Source: Hymenobacter sp. PAMC 26628 (GTDB lineage: Bacteria; Bacteroidota; Bacteroidia; Cytophagales; Hymenobacteraceae). Taken from it: 64,000 nt of DNA. The notes beneath the pieces are model-generated. The model was not told where the DNA came from, did not search any database, and worked only from the letters and a program-made list of their open reading frames with translations. This document shows, piece by piece, positions 1 through 8,601 of this stretch; position 1 is the first letter of the stretch; every line of letters starts with the position of its first letter. The position numbers were made by a program, and so were the translations under genes. The stretch lies in assembly GCF_001562275.1 (NCBI RefSeq), contig NZ_CP014304.1, forward strand, positions 1,178,001 through 1,242,000. Reading direction: 5' to 3'.

Positions 1-1087
1 CGCTCATGTTGGTGCGCTGGAAGTTGAAGGGCTCCAAGTCTTTGGGTCGGAGGCGCTTCACGTTCCAGGAGTGGAAAAATTCGTGCGCCACCGTGCCCAG
101 GTTGCGCAGTGCGTTGGCGCCCTGCAAATCGCGCGGGGCCGTCAGCGACGTCGAGTTGCGGTGCTCCATGCCGTCGCTCTTGGCCTGCGGCAAGTAGTTG
201 GCCAGGAAGGTGTAGCGCCCAAAATCATACGTCGGCAGTTCGCCAAAAATGGCCTTTTCTTCCTTCACTACCTGCTGCACGCGCTGCTGGTAGGCGTCTA
301 CGGCGGCGGGCGCGTCGGGGCCCATCACGGCTAGGGTAATGGCTTGGTCGCCCTCGTCCCAGGTGCGCACCTGCTGGGCCCCCAGCATCGTGGGGCTGTC
401 CATGAGGTAGGCCCAGTTGGGGGCATAAAAGGTGTTCTTTTCACCCGCAGGCCGCAGCTGGGTGGCTATTTTCCAGTCGGTCAGGGCGTTGAACTGCACT
501 TCCACCGGGCGGCTTTCCAGCCCCAGCGCGTAGCAAAACACGGCCGGCGCGTTCAGGTGCGCGTGCTGCAAGTCGATGCCGGCGTAGGTGCCGTCGCTGC
601 GGTTGGCGTACAGCGTGTAGTGAAACACCACCGTGCCGTCGGGCCCCGGCGTCACGTCCCAGCCGTAGGCGTCGGGGCGGGCCGTGGGCAGCGGGTGGTC
701 GGCGCCATCCGTGGCCACCACGTAGTACACGTTTTTAATGAAATCGTGCAGTGCGTAGCGCCCCGGCGAGCTGCGCGCCATGCGCACCCGCAGGGGCCCC
801 GGCGGCAGCCCCGCAAACGTAGCCGTGATGCGCGCCTCGTGGTGCGCCGCGTTTGGAAACGCCACCGCGTAGCGCACCGCGGGGCCCAATGGGGCCGCCT
901 TGGCCGGGGCCCTGGGGGCCTTAGCGGCGGGTTTGGCCGGCGTAGTGGGCTTGGCCTTAATCGCCGCTGGCTTGGCTAGGGCGGGCCGCGGCCGCGGGGG
1001 CGCCGTTTGGGCCCGCAGCGCGGCGGGGGCCAGGCCGGCGCACAAGGCCAGGGCGAGCAAACGCGGGACGTACTTCAGATTACTCAT
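1..1087 (-). CDS. M61 family metallopeptidase (glycyl aminopeptidase-like), C-terminus beyond window
   Basis: The frame is open from an ATG at 1087 to the window edge, about 362 residues, so the C-terminal part (usually holding a PDZ domain) is missing. The N-terminus MSNLKYVPRLLALALCAGL reads as a signal peptide and is followed by a low-complexity Ala/Pro/Lys stretch. Near the cut end is the zinc motif HEFFH, then SWNVKRLRP, the hallmark of M61 peptidases. The family removes N-terminal residues, often glycine; here it would act in the periplasm or at the outer membrane. The zinc motif and context make the family secure; substrate is unknown. Confidence 0.93.
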   Translation of the reverse strand, partial: MSNLKYVPRLLALALCAGLAPAALRAQTAPPRPRPALAKPAAIKAKPTTPAKPAAKAPRAPAKAAPLGPAVRYAVAFPNAAHHEARITATFAGLPPGPLRVRMARSSPGRYALHDFIKNVYYVVATDGADHPLPTARPDAYGWDVTPGPDGTVVFHYTLYANRSDGTYAGIDLQHAHLNAPAVFCYALGLESRPVEVQFNALTDWKIATQLRPAGEKNTFYAPNWAYLMDSPTMLGAQQVRTWDEGDQAITLAVMGPDAPAAVDAYQQRVQQVVKEEKAIFGELPTYDFGRYTFLANYLPQAKSDGMEHRNSTSLTAPRDLQGANALRNLGTVAHEFFHSWNVKRLRPKDLEPFNFQRTNMS

Positions 1088-1223
1088 GCGGCAAGGACGG
1101 GAAATATTGCGGCAATTTTTGGTACAATAACAAGGGTAGGACGCCTAAACCGGTTCGCAAAGCCGCCGCAATAAGTATTTTCCGTTGTCGAATCCTCAAA
1201 TGTAGGAAAATAATTCCCCCTTC

Positions 1224-1940
1224 TTACGCGTCCGTTTCCGCTGGCCCCACGGGCCGGAACACGGTGCCTTCTACTGCCCCGCCGAAAAAGTAGGCCGGGG
1301 GGGCCGGGTGCAGCCCCAGCCCGGCCAGGGCCCCGTGCAAGTCGGGCAGCCGCTGCGCGCGCAAGGCCGCCACCGCCCCAAAAAACCGGTACATGGCCCC
1401 CAGCAACGCCCGCTGCCACCCCCGCCGCGGCCGGCTGAAATCGGCCAGCAGCCACGGCGCCGCGGGGCGCCGGGCCGCCGCCAGGCGGGCCAGGGCGGGC
1501 CCCAGCGCGGCCGGCGAAAAGCAGTCGAGCACGAAAAACGTCACCAGTGCGTCGAACTGCTCGCCGGGTTTTAACGCCGCTTCGGTGCCCAGCCGGAACT
1601 CGACCTGCCCGGCCGCGCCCGGCCACTCGCGGCGCAAGCGGGCGGCGGCCCGCGTCAGCATGGGCCCCGAGACTTCGAGGTAGAGCACCGACGCGCCGGG
1701 GCGGCGGCGCAGCACCTCCCCCAACACCCAGCCCGTGCCGCCGCCCAAAATCAGCACGCGCGGGGCCCCGGCGGGCAGCCCGGCCAGCGCGGCCCGCTGC
1801 GCCGCCCGTAGGCTGCCGCCAAACACGAGGCCCGCCAGCGCGTCGTAGCACCAGGCAATGCGGTCAAAATTGCCGCTGAGGCGGACTGCGGAGCCCTCAA
1901 CGGGCGGTTCGGGATGAAAATTGGACGAGTTTGCGTTCAA
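1224..1940 (-). CDS. class I SAM-dependent methyltransferase
   Basis: A 238-residue protein. The glycine-rich SAM loop VLILGGGTGWVLGE lies near residues 66-79, followed by an acidic strand end (LYLEVS) and a later LVTFFVLDCF strand, as in the Rossmann-like methyltransferase fold. The region before it (NFDRIAWCYDALAGLVFGG) resembles the start of ubiquinone/menaquinone-type methyltransferases, but the substrate cannot be told. The first in-frame start is TTG at 1940; the next Met would remove motif I, so TTG is the best choice. It stands alone between the M61 peptidase and the tRNA gene. Confidence 0.85.
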   Translation of the reverse strand: MNANSSNFHPEPPVEGSAVRLSGNFDRIAWCYDALAGLVFGGSLRAAQRAALAGLPAGAPRVLILGGGTGWVLGEVLRRRPGASVLYLEVSGPMLTRAAARLRREWPGAAGQVEFRLGTEAALKPGEQFDALVTFFVLDCFSPAALGPALARLAAARRPAAPWLLADFSRPRRGWQRALLGAMYRFFGAVAALRAQRLPDLHGALAGLGLHPAPPAYFFGGAVEGTVFRPVGPAETDA

Positions 1941-2052
1941 TTTGAAAAAATGTGCGGCTTCAACCGACTGAAAAACAACTAGCCTAGGGCCCCAACGGCC
2001 GCTGCGGCTGAAAAAAAAGCCGCGCCGCTTGTGCCGCGCCGCGCCGGCCGCT

Positions 2053-2060
2053 TACCTTTG
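2053..2060 (+). promoter_or_regulatory. -7 box for tRNA-Leu
   Basis: TACCTTTG matches the Bacteroidota -7 consensus TAnnTTTG exactly and lies 50 bases upstream of the mature tRNA. Confidence 0.6.
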
Positions 2061-2110
2061 CAGCACCAAACGGCAACCTCCCCCAGGATGTTTGCCGCCG
2101 CGGTACCGCT

Positions 2111-2192
2111 GCGCTTGTGGCGAAATTGGTAGACGCGCTGTCTTCAGGCGGCAGTTCCGCAAGGTGTGGGAGTTCGAGTCTCCCCGAGCGCA
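2111..2192 (+). tRNA. tRNA-Leu(CAG)
   Basis: A full class II cloverleaf can be drawn. The acceptor GCGCTTG pairs with CGAGCGC (one G-T pair) and leaves A as discriminator at 2192. The D-arm is GGCGAAATTGGTAGACGC, the anticodon stem CTGTC/GGCAG encloses loop TTCAGGC (anticodon CAG), there is a long variable arm, and the T-arm is GGGAG-TTCGAGT-CTCCC. The 3' CCA is not encoded. Confidence 0.95.
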
Positions 2193-2198
2193 CGTTTT

Positions 2199-2231
2199 AA
2201 AAAGGCCAATCCGCGAGGGTTGGCCTTTTTT
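2199..2231 (+). terminator. Rho-independent terminator after tRNA-Leu
   Basis: Stem AAAAAGGCCAA / TTGGCCTTTTT with a 10-base loop, ending in a T-run directly after the tRNA. Confidence 0.85.
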
Positions 2232-2319
2232 CGTTGGGCCATAGCCAAGCGGGGGCCCATCCGCGGTGGCCGCTTCTGGAGTAATTCCGTTCAACGTACT
2301 TTTCGTTTGCCGCCCGCTC

Positions 2320-3009
2320 ATGCCCAACACTTCCACTTCGCCCACGCCGCCGCCGTCCCGCTGGGGGGCCCTGGCCGGCCTGCTCACCGCCGAAGCCGTG
2401 GGTGGGGCCTTGGTGTTCATGCTGGCGTTTGGGGTGTTTTTTTACCTGGCGCGCGAGGTATTTGCCGAAAAATCGGCGGTGTTCGACGATTGGGGCTTTG
2501 CCCAAATGGACCGCTTGCGGGCCGCCGCCCCGTGGCTGACGGCCTGGGTGTTCCGGTTCACGTTCTTCGGGTCGGTGGCGTTTTTCGTGCCGGCCAGCCT
2601 GCTGGTGCCGCTGGTGTTGCACCGCCGCGGCTTCGTGCGCTACGCCATCGAGCTGCTGCTAGCCATGGGCGGCGGCCTGGCCCTGAACGAGTTGCTGAAG
2701 GCCTACTTCCAGCGGCCGCGCCCGTCCACGGCCCTCATCTACCAGTACGGCCTGAGCTTCCCCAGCGGCCACGCCATGATGAGCATGGCCTACTACGGCT
2801 GCCTGGCCTGGCTGGTGGTGCAGCACACCGGTCGCTGGGGCTGGGGCATTGCGCTGGTGGCCTTCGCGGTACTCATCGGCCTCACCCGCATGTACTTGCA
2901 CGTGCATTACCCCACCGACGTGGTGGCTGGTTTTGCCGGCGGGGCCGCGTGGCTGGTGCTGCTGCGCACCGGCGTGCGGCTGTTCTGGAAAGAGGAAAAG
3001 AAGATGTGA
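2320..3009 (+). CDS. PAP2 superfamily phosphatase (integral membrane)
   Basis: Type 2 phosphatidic acid phosphatase family, 229 residues with several hydrophobic helices. All three active-site signatures are present: KAYFQRPRP (residues 127-135), PSGH (148-151) and R190-x5-H196-x3-D200. Members dephosphorylate lipid phosphates such as phosphatidic acid or undecaprenyl pyrophosphate in the inner membrane; which lipid is used here is unknown. The ATG at 2320 is preferred over an upstream in-frame start at 2266, because it begins a typical short hydrophilic N-terminus before the first membrane helix. Confidence 0.92.
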   Translation: MPNTSTSPTPPPSRWGALAGLLTAEAVGGALVFMLAFGVFFYLAREVFAEKSAVFDDWGFAQMDRLRAAAPWLTAWVFRFTFFGSVAFFVPASLLVPLVLHRRGFVRYAIELLLAMGGGLALNELLKAYFQRPRPSTALIYQYGLSFPSGHAMMSMAYYGCLAWLVVQHTGRWGWGIALVAFAVLIGLTRMYLHVHYPTDVVAGFAGGAAWLVLLRTGVRLFWKEEKKM

Positions 3010-3098
3010 GAATGTGAAGATGTGGAAATGTGAGAATGTGGAGATGACTGTTCACATTCTCACATCTCCACATCTCCACATCTCCACATTCGCTCGTA
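3010..3098. repeat. ATGTGGARATG-type repeat hairpin between convergent genes
   Basis: Tandem copies of a unit like GATGTGGAAATGTGAGAATG are followed by their reverse complement (3019-3040 pairs with 3053-3074 with one mismatch). The hairpin lies between the stop codons of the PAP2 gene and the convergent GAF gene. A related copy lies at 13543-13650. It could act as a bidirectional terminator; its origin is unknown. Confidence 0.75.
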
Positions 3099-3103
3099 TT
3101 TGA

Positions 3104-5479
3104 TCAGAGCTTCACTTGCACGCGCAGGGCCAGCAGGCCTTTTGCGCCTTGCAGCTCTTCCAGCTCCAGCTCTTCCACACCGGGCTCCAGCAGGCCGCGG
3201 TCCTGGAGGTAGTCGATGTATTCGCGGTACTCGGTGGCCTCGCGGGTTTGGGCGTACACCAGGGCCAGGCGGCCGGGTTGGGTGAGGCGCTCGCCGGTGC
3301 CGAGCACGGTGGCCTTGTCGATGCGCTTCTTGATGATTTCGTAGCGGATGTTGTAGGCCCCGTCCACGTCGAACTGGCGCTCGTCCTGCCGGAAGCGGAT
3401 ACTCAGCGGCTGGCCGTGGATGTAGATGAGCTGGGTGGTTTCGAGCGGCACGGGCAGCGTGGCCGCCAGCGCGTGGGTGAGCCGCGTGATTTCCACCATC
3501 GTCAGCAACTGCCACAGCCGCAGGTTCTTGAGAAACACCAGGTCGAATGGCCTGTCCTGCACCAGGGCCTCGCCCACGTAAATGTTGTACTCCACGCCGT
3601 CGGAGCGAAAGCGCTGAAAATAGTGCGGGAACATGGCCTGGGCCTTGGCTTCCTCGTCGTCGAGGTAAGTGCTCACCGCGTCGTTGATGGCCATCACGCT
3701 CTGCTCGAACGCCTGCCGGCGCTTGTAGAGAATGCCCAGGCGCGGGTCGATGTTGGCCCAATAAGCGGTGATAACCGGCCGCAGCTCGGGAGTGTGCTGG
3801 GCCAGGTACTCGAAAAGGGGTTCCACTTCCTGGCGCAGCGACTCGTAGATGCTCAGTTCGTCGCCGCTGATAATGCCCTGGCGCAGGCGGCTTAGGTTTT
3901 TGTTGACGTAGAACTTCAGCTCGTCCAGAATGGGCAGCTGCCGGTGCTCCGACGCTTTTTTCAGCACCCGGTTGGCCAGGGTGAGGTGCTCGATGAGGTC
4001 GCCCTCGATGGCCGCGTTGCGGGCCGTGCTGCTGCCGCGAATGTCACAGGAGCCGTGCAGCGGGTACACGTCGGCAAACACGATGGACTCCATTTCCGCC
4101 CCGCGCTCGCCCTCGTCCTGGCGGGCCAATAGGCGGCGGGCCGCGTCGGTGAAGCGCCACTCCATGGTGGGGTGGATGGGCGTGAACCGCTCCTGCATCA
4201 CAGCTTGGATGCGGGTTTGCAGGTCCTCGGCGTTGCGCTTCACGGCCACCGCAAACAGCGGCACGAACTGCGCCACCTTCTCCAAATCAAACTCATCCAA
4301 GTCGCCCGCGGTGGGCGAGCCAATTTCGAGCAGGCCCACCGTGTCGCCGCCGTAGGGCAGCAGGGCCAGGATGGCCGAGTGGATGCCGAGCTCCAGAATC
4401 TGGGCCCGCAGGTCGTCCGGAATGTCGGCCCGCGCCACGTCGGAGAGCACCAGCGGGCGGCGCTCGCGCAGTAGCCGCTCGTAAATCTGCCGGAAGCCGC
4501 TGTCGGCCCGGTTGTGCTGCACCTGCTTGGTGAGGAAGCTGTGGTTGATTTTGCGGCCGAAGTCCACGAAATCCTTCTTTTTTTCGTCGTAAGCGGCAAT
4601 GCCAAGCTGCAACGCCGGCCGTGCAAACAGCACCCGCAGCTTCTCCTGGATTTGCTCGAGCCGGTCGGAGGCTTGCAGCACGTCGCGCTCCAGCAGGTCA
4701 TACTTCAGCTCCGACAGCACTTCCTGGTCCGTCACGTCCACCAGTTGCAGCACGTTGAAGCCTTCGAGCGCGAAGTGCTCGGGCGGCAGCAGCTCACGCC
4801 ACACGGCCAGGTTGTGGCGCTGGTGGCCCAGCAGCTCGCACTGCGCCGGCGTGAGCACGGGGGCCTCGCCCACCACCCGCACCTGCATGAACGACGAATC
4901 GATGCTGACGCCGTAGTGGCGGTAGAGGCCAATTTTGTAGTCGGGCACCGTGAAAATGATGGCCCCCGCCGCCGGCAGCTGCACCCCGTACACGCGGTGC
5001 AGCACGAGCTGGTAGGCCATGCGCGCCATGTACACATCCGTCTGCGCCAAATCCAAATTCAGGGGCTGCTTGATGGCGTGCTCCTTATTCAGCATTACCT
5101 CGGCAAAGCGCGGCGTGTAGTAGAAGCTCGTGCGCCCAAACGGCGGAACGGCCCCACTGATGGCCGAGCCCATGGCCGCGGTTGGAAACACCGCCAGCAT
5201 CATCGTTTCGAGTAAGTCGTGCGCGTGGTCGAGCACCGCCGGATCGGACAAGGGGCCCCGCAGCGCGGGCGTGCGTGCCGCCTGCCGGGCAATGGCGCGG
5301 GCCAGCAGCGCCAGGCCGGGGTTGGTATCCGTTTCGCGGGCACGCCAGTAGGCCAGCAGCGGCTCCAGGCTGAGGGCCGTAGCAAAGGGAAACGCCGAGG
5401 GCCCCGGGCCGGGGCCCCCCGGCGCGGCCCCAGTCACGAAAGGGGCCGCCGCGGCGGCATCAACAGCAGAGACGGGCAT
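3104..5479 (-). CDS. large GAF domain-containing protein
   Basis: A 791-residue soluble protein without signal peptide or transmembrane helix. A region around residues 310-430 (from RQIYERLLRERRPLVLSDV through AILALLPYGGDTVGLLEIG to FVPLFAVAVKRN) fits a GAF domain, a small-molecule or signal-sensing fold. The remainder is mostly helical and conserved among Bacteroidota proteins of this type, but no catalytic output domain (kinase, cyclase, HTH) is visible. It ends near PAP2 convergently and starts about 70 bases from the lipoprotein gene, so it may be co-transcribed with it. Function unknown. Confidence 0.8.
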   Translation of the reverse strand: MPVSAVDAAAAAPFVTGAAPGGPGPGPSAFPFATALSLEPLLAYWRARETDTNPGLALLARAIARQAARTPALRGPLSDPAVLDHAHDLLETMMLAVFPTAAMGSAISGAVPPFGRTSFYYTPRFAEVMLNKEHAIKQPLNLDLAQTDVYMARMAYQLVLHRVYGVQLPAAGAIIFTVPDYKIGLYRHYGVSIDSSFMQVRVVGEAPVLTPAQCELLGHQRHNLAVWRELLPPEHFALEGFNVLQLVDVTDQEVLSELKYDLLERDVLQASDRLEQIQEKLRVLFARPALQLGIAAYDEKKKDFVDFGRKINHSFLTKQVQHNRADSGFRQIYERLLRERRPLVLSDVARADIPDDLRAQILELGIHSAILALLPYGGDTVGLLEIGSPTAGDLDEFDLEKVAQFVPLFAVAVKRNAEDLQTRIQAVMQERFTPIHPTMEWRFTDAARRLLARQDEGERGAEMESIVFADVYPLHGSCDIRGSSTARNAAIEGDLIEHLTLANRVLKKASEHRQLPILDELKFYVNKNLSRLRQGIISGDELSIYESLRQEVEPLFEYLAQHTPELRPVITAYWANIDPRLGILYKRRQAFEQSVMAINDAVSTYLDDEEAKAQAMFPHYFQRFRSDGVEYNIYVGEALVQDRPFDLVFLKNLRLWQLLTMVEITRLTHALAATLPVPLETTQLIYIHGQPLSIRFRQDERQFDVDGAYNIRYEIIKKRIDKATVLGTGERLTQPGRLALVYAQTREATEYREYIDYLQDRGLLEPGVEELELEELQGAKGLLALRVQVKL

Positions 5480-5548
5480 GGCAGCGAAGAAATGAAAACG
5501 GCGGCAACGGGGCCTTAGGTAGCGCCAGGGCCCCAGCGGGGTAGGCGC

Positions 5549-6190
5549 TTACTTTTTGATGGGAACTGGCATCACCCGGCCGTTTTCGGTGGCGTTGATG
5601 GGCGTGACGCTTTTATCGTCGAGTTTGGTCAGCCGCCCCGTTTTCGAGAGGTTGCGATAGCAGGTGCAGCAGCCGGTGCCATAAAACTCGCCAGTCAGGG
5701 CCAAGCTATCCACCTGATAACGGCGTGGGTTGTCACGCAGCAACTGCCCAGGGGCCCGGCGCACCTCGATGCGGTACAAGTATGTGCTGAGTTTGCGCGG
5801 CCCCGCCTGCGTAAACGGCGCGTTATTATTGATAACCACCGTGTCGGTCGTGACCCGGGGCCGGGTGGCCGTAGCCGACAATCCCACATTCCGTACCACG
5901 TTCACCTGGTCGAACGTACCTGCTTTATCGAGCGAGTCGGCGTAAGCTGTGTAGGTCGGCAGCACGGTTTTAATGAGCGTGGGCAGGCCCTTGGCGTCCA
6001 AGCGCAGGGCGTAGCGCTTGAGCACCACGGTATCCAACTCGGTGGCTACAAAACCGCCCGTTCCGGTGTCAAACTTGAAGTAAAACGCATCGGCCCGCGC
6101 GTCGTTGCAGTCGCACACATTGTTGGCGCAGCAGCCGGCCAACGCGCCGGCCACCCCCAGCATAGCAATCAATCGGAACATCCCAGCCAT
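5549..6190 (-). CDS. putative lipoprotein, unknown function
   Basis: A 213-residue protein beginning with a short hydrophobic segment ending in LAGC (Cys20), a good lipobox. The mature N-terminus is Cys-rich (CCANNVCDCND), which is odd for a lipoprotein and may bind metal or form disulfides; another CCTC cluster appears near residue 176. The rest looks beta-rich. I do not recognise a family. The ATG at 6190 sits 4 bases downstream of a perfect TAnnTTTG box; a second ATG at 6181 would also keep the signal sequence. Confidence 0.75.
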   Translation of the reverse strand: MAGMFRLIAMLGVAGALAGCCANNVCDCNDARADAFYFKFDTGTGGFVATELDTVVLKRYALRLDAKGLPTLIKTVLPTYTAYADSLDKAGTFDQVNVVRNVGLSATATRPRVTTDTVVINNNAPFTQAGPRKLSTYLYRIEVRRAPGQLLRDNPRRYQVDSLALTGEFYGTGCCTCYRNLSKTGRLTKLDDKSVTPINATENGRVMPVPIKK

Positions 6191-6194
6191 GCCC

Positions 6195-6202
6195 CAAAGA
6201 TA
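6195..6202 (-). promoter_or_regulatory. -7 box TATCTTTG, 4 bases from the start codon
   Basis: On the minus strand TATCTTTG is followed by GGGC and then the ATG of the lipoprotein at 6190. Transcription would begin at or next to the start codon. Confidence 0.6.
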
Positions 6203-6213
6203 CGCCGGGGCCC

Positions 6214-6876
6214 CTAGCGGCGGCCACGCGCCGCCGCGGTGGGCAGTGTGGGGTTGTCGACGGGGTGGGCCAGCAGCAGCGGCCGGAGCCGGGCGGCGGC
6301 CGTATCGATCTGGGGCCGGATGTGGGCCAGTGCATCGCGCAGGGCCAGTACGTCAGCCAGGCGGGGGGCGTTTTTCTGGGCGTAGCCGTGGTACATGGCT
6401 ACCCGGGCGCGGCCGCGGCCCTTGCCAGCGTAGGTGCCCAGCAGGCGGCCCTGAGCATCGGAAATCTGCAATTCGGCCGTTAGGTCGGTCTGGTACGTTT
6501 CCAGGGGCACGCCCAGAAAGGTGGGGGTGAGCAGCAGCGCCATTTGCAGGGCCTGGAGGCCGCGGTTGAGGCGGCGCCCGGCGGCCTGGGTGACCACCAG
6601 GCGCACGTAGCCGTAGGTGGCCGAGTCGGTGGGCTCGGCCAGGTTGCGCTGCAACTCGTTGGTGAGCAGGCGCAGCGGGTCTTCGGGAAAGAAGCCGTCG
6701 CTCGTGGCCAAGGGCCCCGGGTCGGCGGCGGTTTCGAGTGGGGGCAGGCGCTCGTGCAACGAAGCGAAGGGTGTGGCTGCCAACGGTATCTTGGCCGATT
6801 TGCAGCCACCGGCCACGAGCCCGGCAATTACTAACATTATATAAATATAATACAAATTTATTTTCGGAGCATGCAT
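6214..6876 (-). CDS. putative lipoprotein, unknown function
   Basis: A 220-residue protein with a hydrophobic N-terminus followed by VAGGCKS (Cys25), a weak but plausible lipobox. Start choice is open: ATG at 6876 or the internal Met14 just before the hydrophobic stretch. The mature part has a hydrophobic patch near residues 105-125 and a C-terminus rich in Ala and Arg. No family recognised. It lies just upstream of the other lipoprotein gene on the same strand, but that gene has its own promoter box in the 23-base gap. Confidence 0.7.
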   Translation of the reverse strand: MHAPKINLYYIYIMLVIAGLVAGGCKSAKIPLAATPFASLHERLPPLETAADPGPLATSDGFFPEDPLRLLTNELQRNLAEPTDSATYGYVRLVVTQAAGRRLNRGLQALQMALLLTPTFLGVPLETYQTDLTAELQISDAQGRLLGTYAGKGRGRARVAMYHGYAQKNAPRLADVLALRDALAHIRPQIDTAAARLRPLLLAHPVDNPTLPTAAARGRR

Positions 6877-7018
6877 ACTATTGACTTGGAATTTAATAGA
6901 TAATTGCTGGATAGAAGTGTCTTGTAAGAGTAAAAACGCCCTTTATGGCTTGGTAAGGTCTAAGGTAATAATTCGCTGGGAAATGCCGGATATAACGGAA
7001 AGATTAAATCTGGGGGAA

Positions 7019-8431
7019 TTAGTGCCCCACGACGGCCATGGGCTCGGGCAGCGCGGCTGGGTCGGGGCCCTGGTAGTCGTCGATGAACTCGCCTTCCCAG
7101 CGGGCCACCACGGCCGAGGCCAGGCAGTTGCCGAGCACGTTCACGGCAGTGCGGGCCATGTCCATCAGCGCGTCGATGCCCAGGATGATGAACACCGGCC
7201 AGGCCGGCAAGTTGAACGACGGCAGCGTGGCCAGCAATATCACGAGCGAGGCGCGCGGCACCCCGGCCACGCCTTTGCTGGTGAGCATGAGCGTGAACAC
7301 CAGCAGCATCTGGTCGCTAAACGAGAGCGTGACCCCCGCCGCCTGAGCCACGAACACGGCCGCCAACGAGAGGTAGAGCGTGGTGCCGTCGAGGTTGAAC
7401 GAGTAGCCCGTCGGCATCACGAAGGCCACGATGCGGCGCGGCACCCCGATGCTTTCCATGGCCTCCATGGCGCGCGGCAGGGCGGCCTCGCTGCTGGTGG
7501 TGGCGAAGGCGATGCTCACCGGCTCGGCTACCGCCGCCACAAAGCGCCGCAGCGGAATGCGCATGAGCAGCGCCACCGGCAGCAGCACCAGCAGCACGAA
7601 GCCGATGAGGGCCCCGTAGAGCGTGAGCAATAATTGAAATGCGTTGAGCAGGGGCCCGAAACCCATTTTGGCCACCGTGTAGGCCATGGCGCCGCCCACG
7701 CCCAGGGGCGCAAAAAACATCACCACGTTGGTGAACTTGAACATCACCTCCGACAGGCTTTCGCAGATTTCCAGCATCACGCGCCGGGGCTTTTCGGGGG
7801 TGAGGGCGAGGCCGATGGCGAAGATGATGGCGAATACCACCACTTGCAGCACCTGGCCCTCGGCCACCGATTTGGCAATGTTCTCGGGGAAGATGTGCAG
7901 GATGATATCGGCCGCGGTTTGGGGCGCAGCGGCGGCAATGGCGTCGGCTTTCTCGACCACTGCCACGTGCTTTATGCCCACCCCGGCCTTGGTGAAATTG
8001 ATGGCCGCCAGCCCGATGAACAGAGCGAAGGTCGTCACTACTTCGAAGTAAACCAAGGCTTTAAGTCCCATGCGGCCCACCTGCTTGAGGTTGGCGTGGC
8101 CGGCAATGCCCACCACCAGCGTGGCAAACACCAGCGGGGCGATGATGGTCTTCACGAGCCGCAGAAACGCGTCGCTGAGCACTTTCAAAGGCAGGGCCAC
8201 GGCGGGGGCGTCGTGCCCAATTTCGATGCCCACCAGCATGCTCAGCACAATCCAGAGCGTGAGCGAGCGGCGTGGGGACACGGCCAGTGCCAGGGCCCCC
8301 AGCGCGGCCCAGCGGGCGGCCACGGGCACGGCGGCCGGCAGGGCCAGTGGCCCGGTTTGGACCAAAACGGTGAGCAAAACGGCCAGCAAGAGCAAAACCA
8401 GGGCCGCAACGGCAACGCGCGAAAGCTTCAT
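7019..8431 (-). CDS. dicarboxylate/amino acid:cation symporter (DAACS family)
   Basis: About 470 residues with many hydrophobic helices. Recognisable family sequence includes FLRLVKTIIAPLVFATLVVGIAG-like TM segment, the serine-rich ATTSSEAALPRAM loop (HP1) and MPTGYSFNLDGTTLYL, which contains substrate and sodium ligands. Such carriers import glutamate, aspartate or C4-dicarboxylates with H+ or Na+. ATG at 8431 (MKLSRVAV) was chosen over 8518, because a -7 box lies between them at 8478-8485. Monocistronic; the dipeptide epimerase is divergent. Confidence 0.93.
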   Translation of the reverse strand: MKLSRVAVAALVLLLLAVLLTVLVQTGPLALPAAVPVAARWAALGALALAVSPRRSLTLWIVLSMLVGIEIGHDAPAVALPLKVLSDAFLRLVKTIIAPLVFATLVVGIAGHANLKQVGRMGLKALVYFEVVTTFALFIGLAAINFTKAGVGIKHVAVVEKADAIAAAAPQTAADIILHIFPENIAKSVAEGQVLQVVVFAIIFAIGLALTPEKPRRVMLEICESLSEVMFKFTNVVMFFAPLGVGGAMAYTVAKMGFGPLLNAFQLLLTLYGALIGFVLLVLLPVALLMRIPLRRFVAAVAEPVSIAFATTSSEAALPRAMEAMESIGVPRRIVAFVMPTGYSFNLDGTTLYLSLAAVFVAQAAGVTLSFSDQMLLVFTLMLTSKGVAGVPRASLVILLATLPSFNLPAWPVFIILGIDALMDMARTAVNVLGNCLASAVVARWEGEFIDDYQGPDPAALPEPMAVVGH

Positions 8432-8477
8432 AAGGGCAACGAAAAATGTGGCCCAGGTGAAGAAAACCCGGGCTAGG

Positions 8478-8485
8478 CAAAGGTA
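8478..8485 (-). promoter_or_regulatory. -7 box for the DAACS symporter
   Basis: Minus-strand TACCTTTG, 46 bases upstream of the ATG at 8431. Its position inside the longer ORF argues against the start at 8518. Confidence 0.55.
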
Positions 8486-8601
8486 AGGGTCGGGGCCCCC
8501 GCCCAGTGTGCCGGCCATATGCGCCTCTGCCAGGGCCCCAGCGCCGCGCCCGGCGCCATTTTTGCCGCATCTTCGGGGCGCCCGCGCCCTTTGCCTTGCC
8601 C

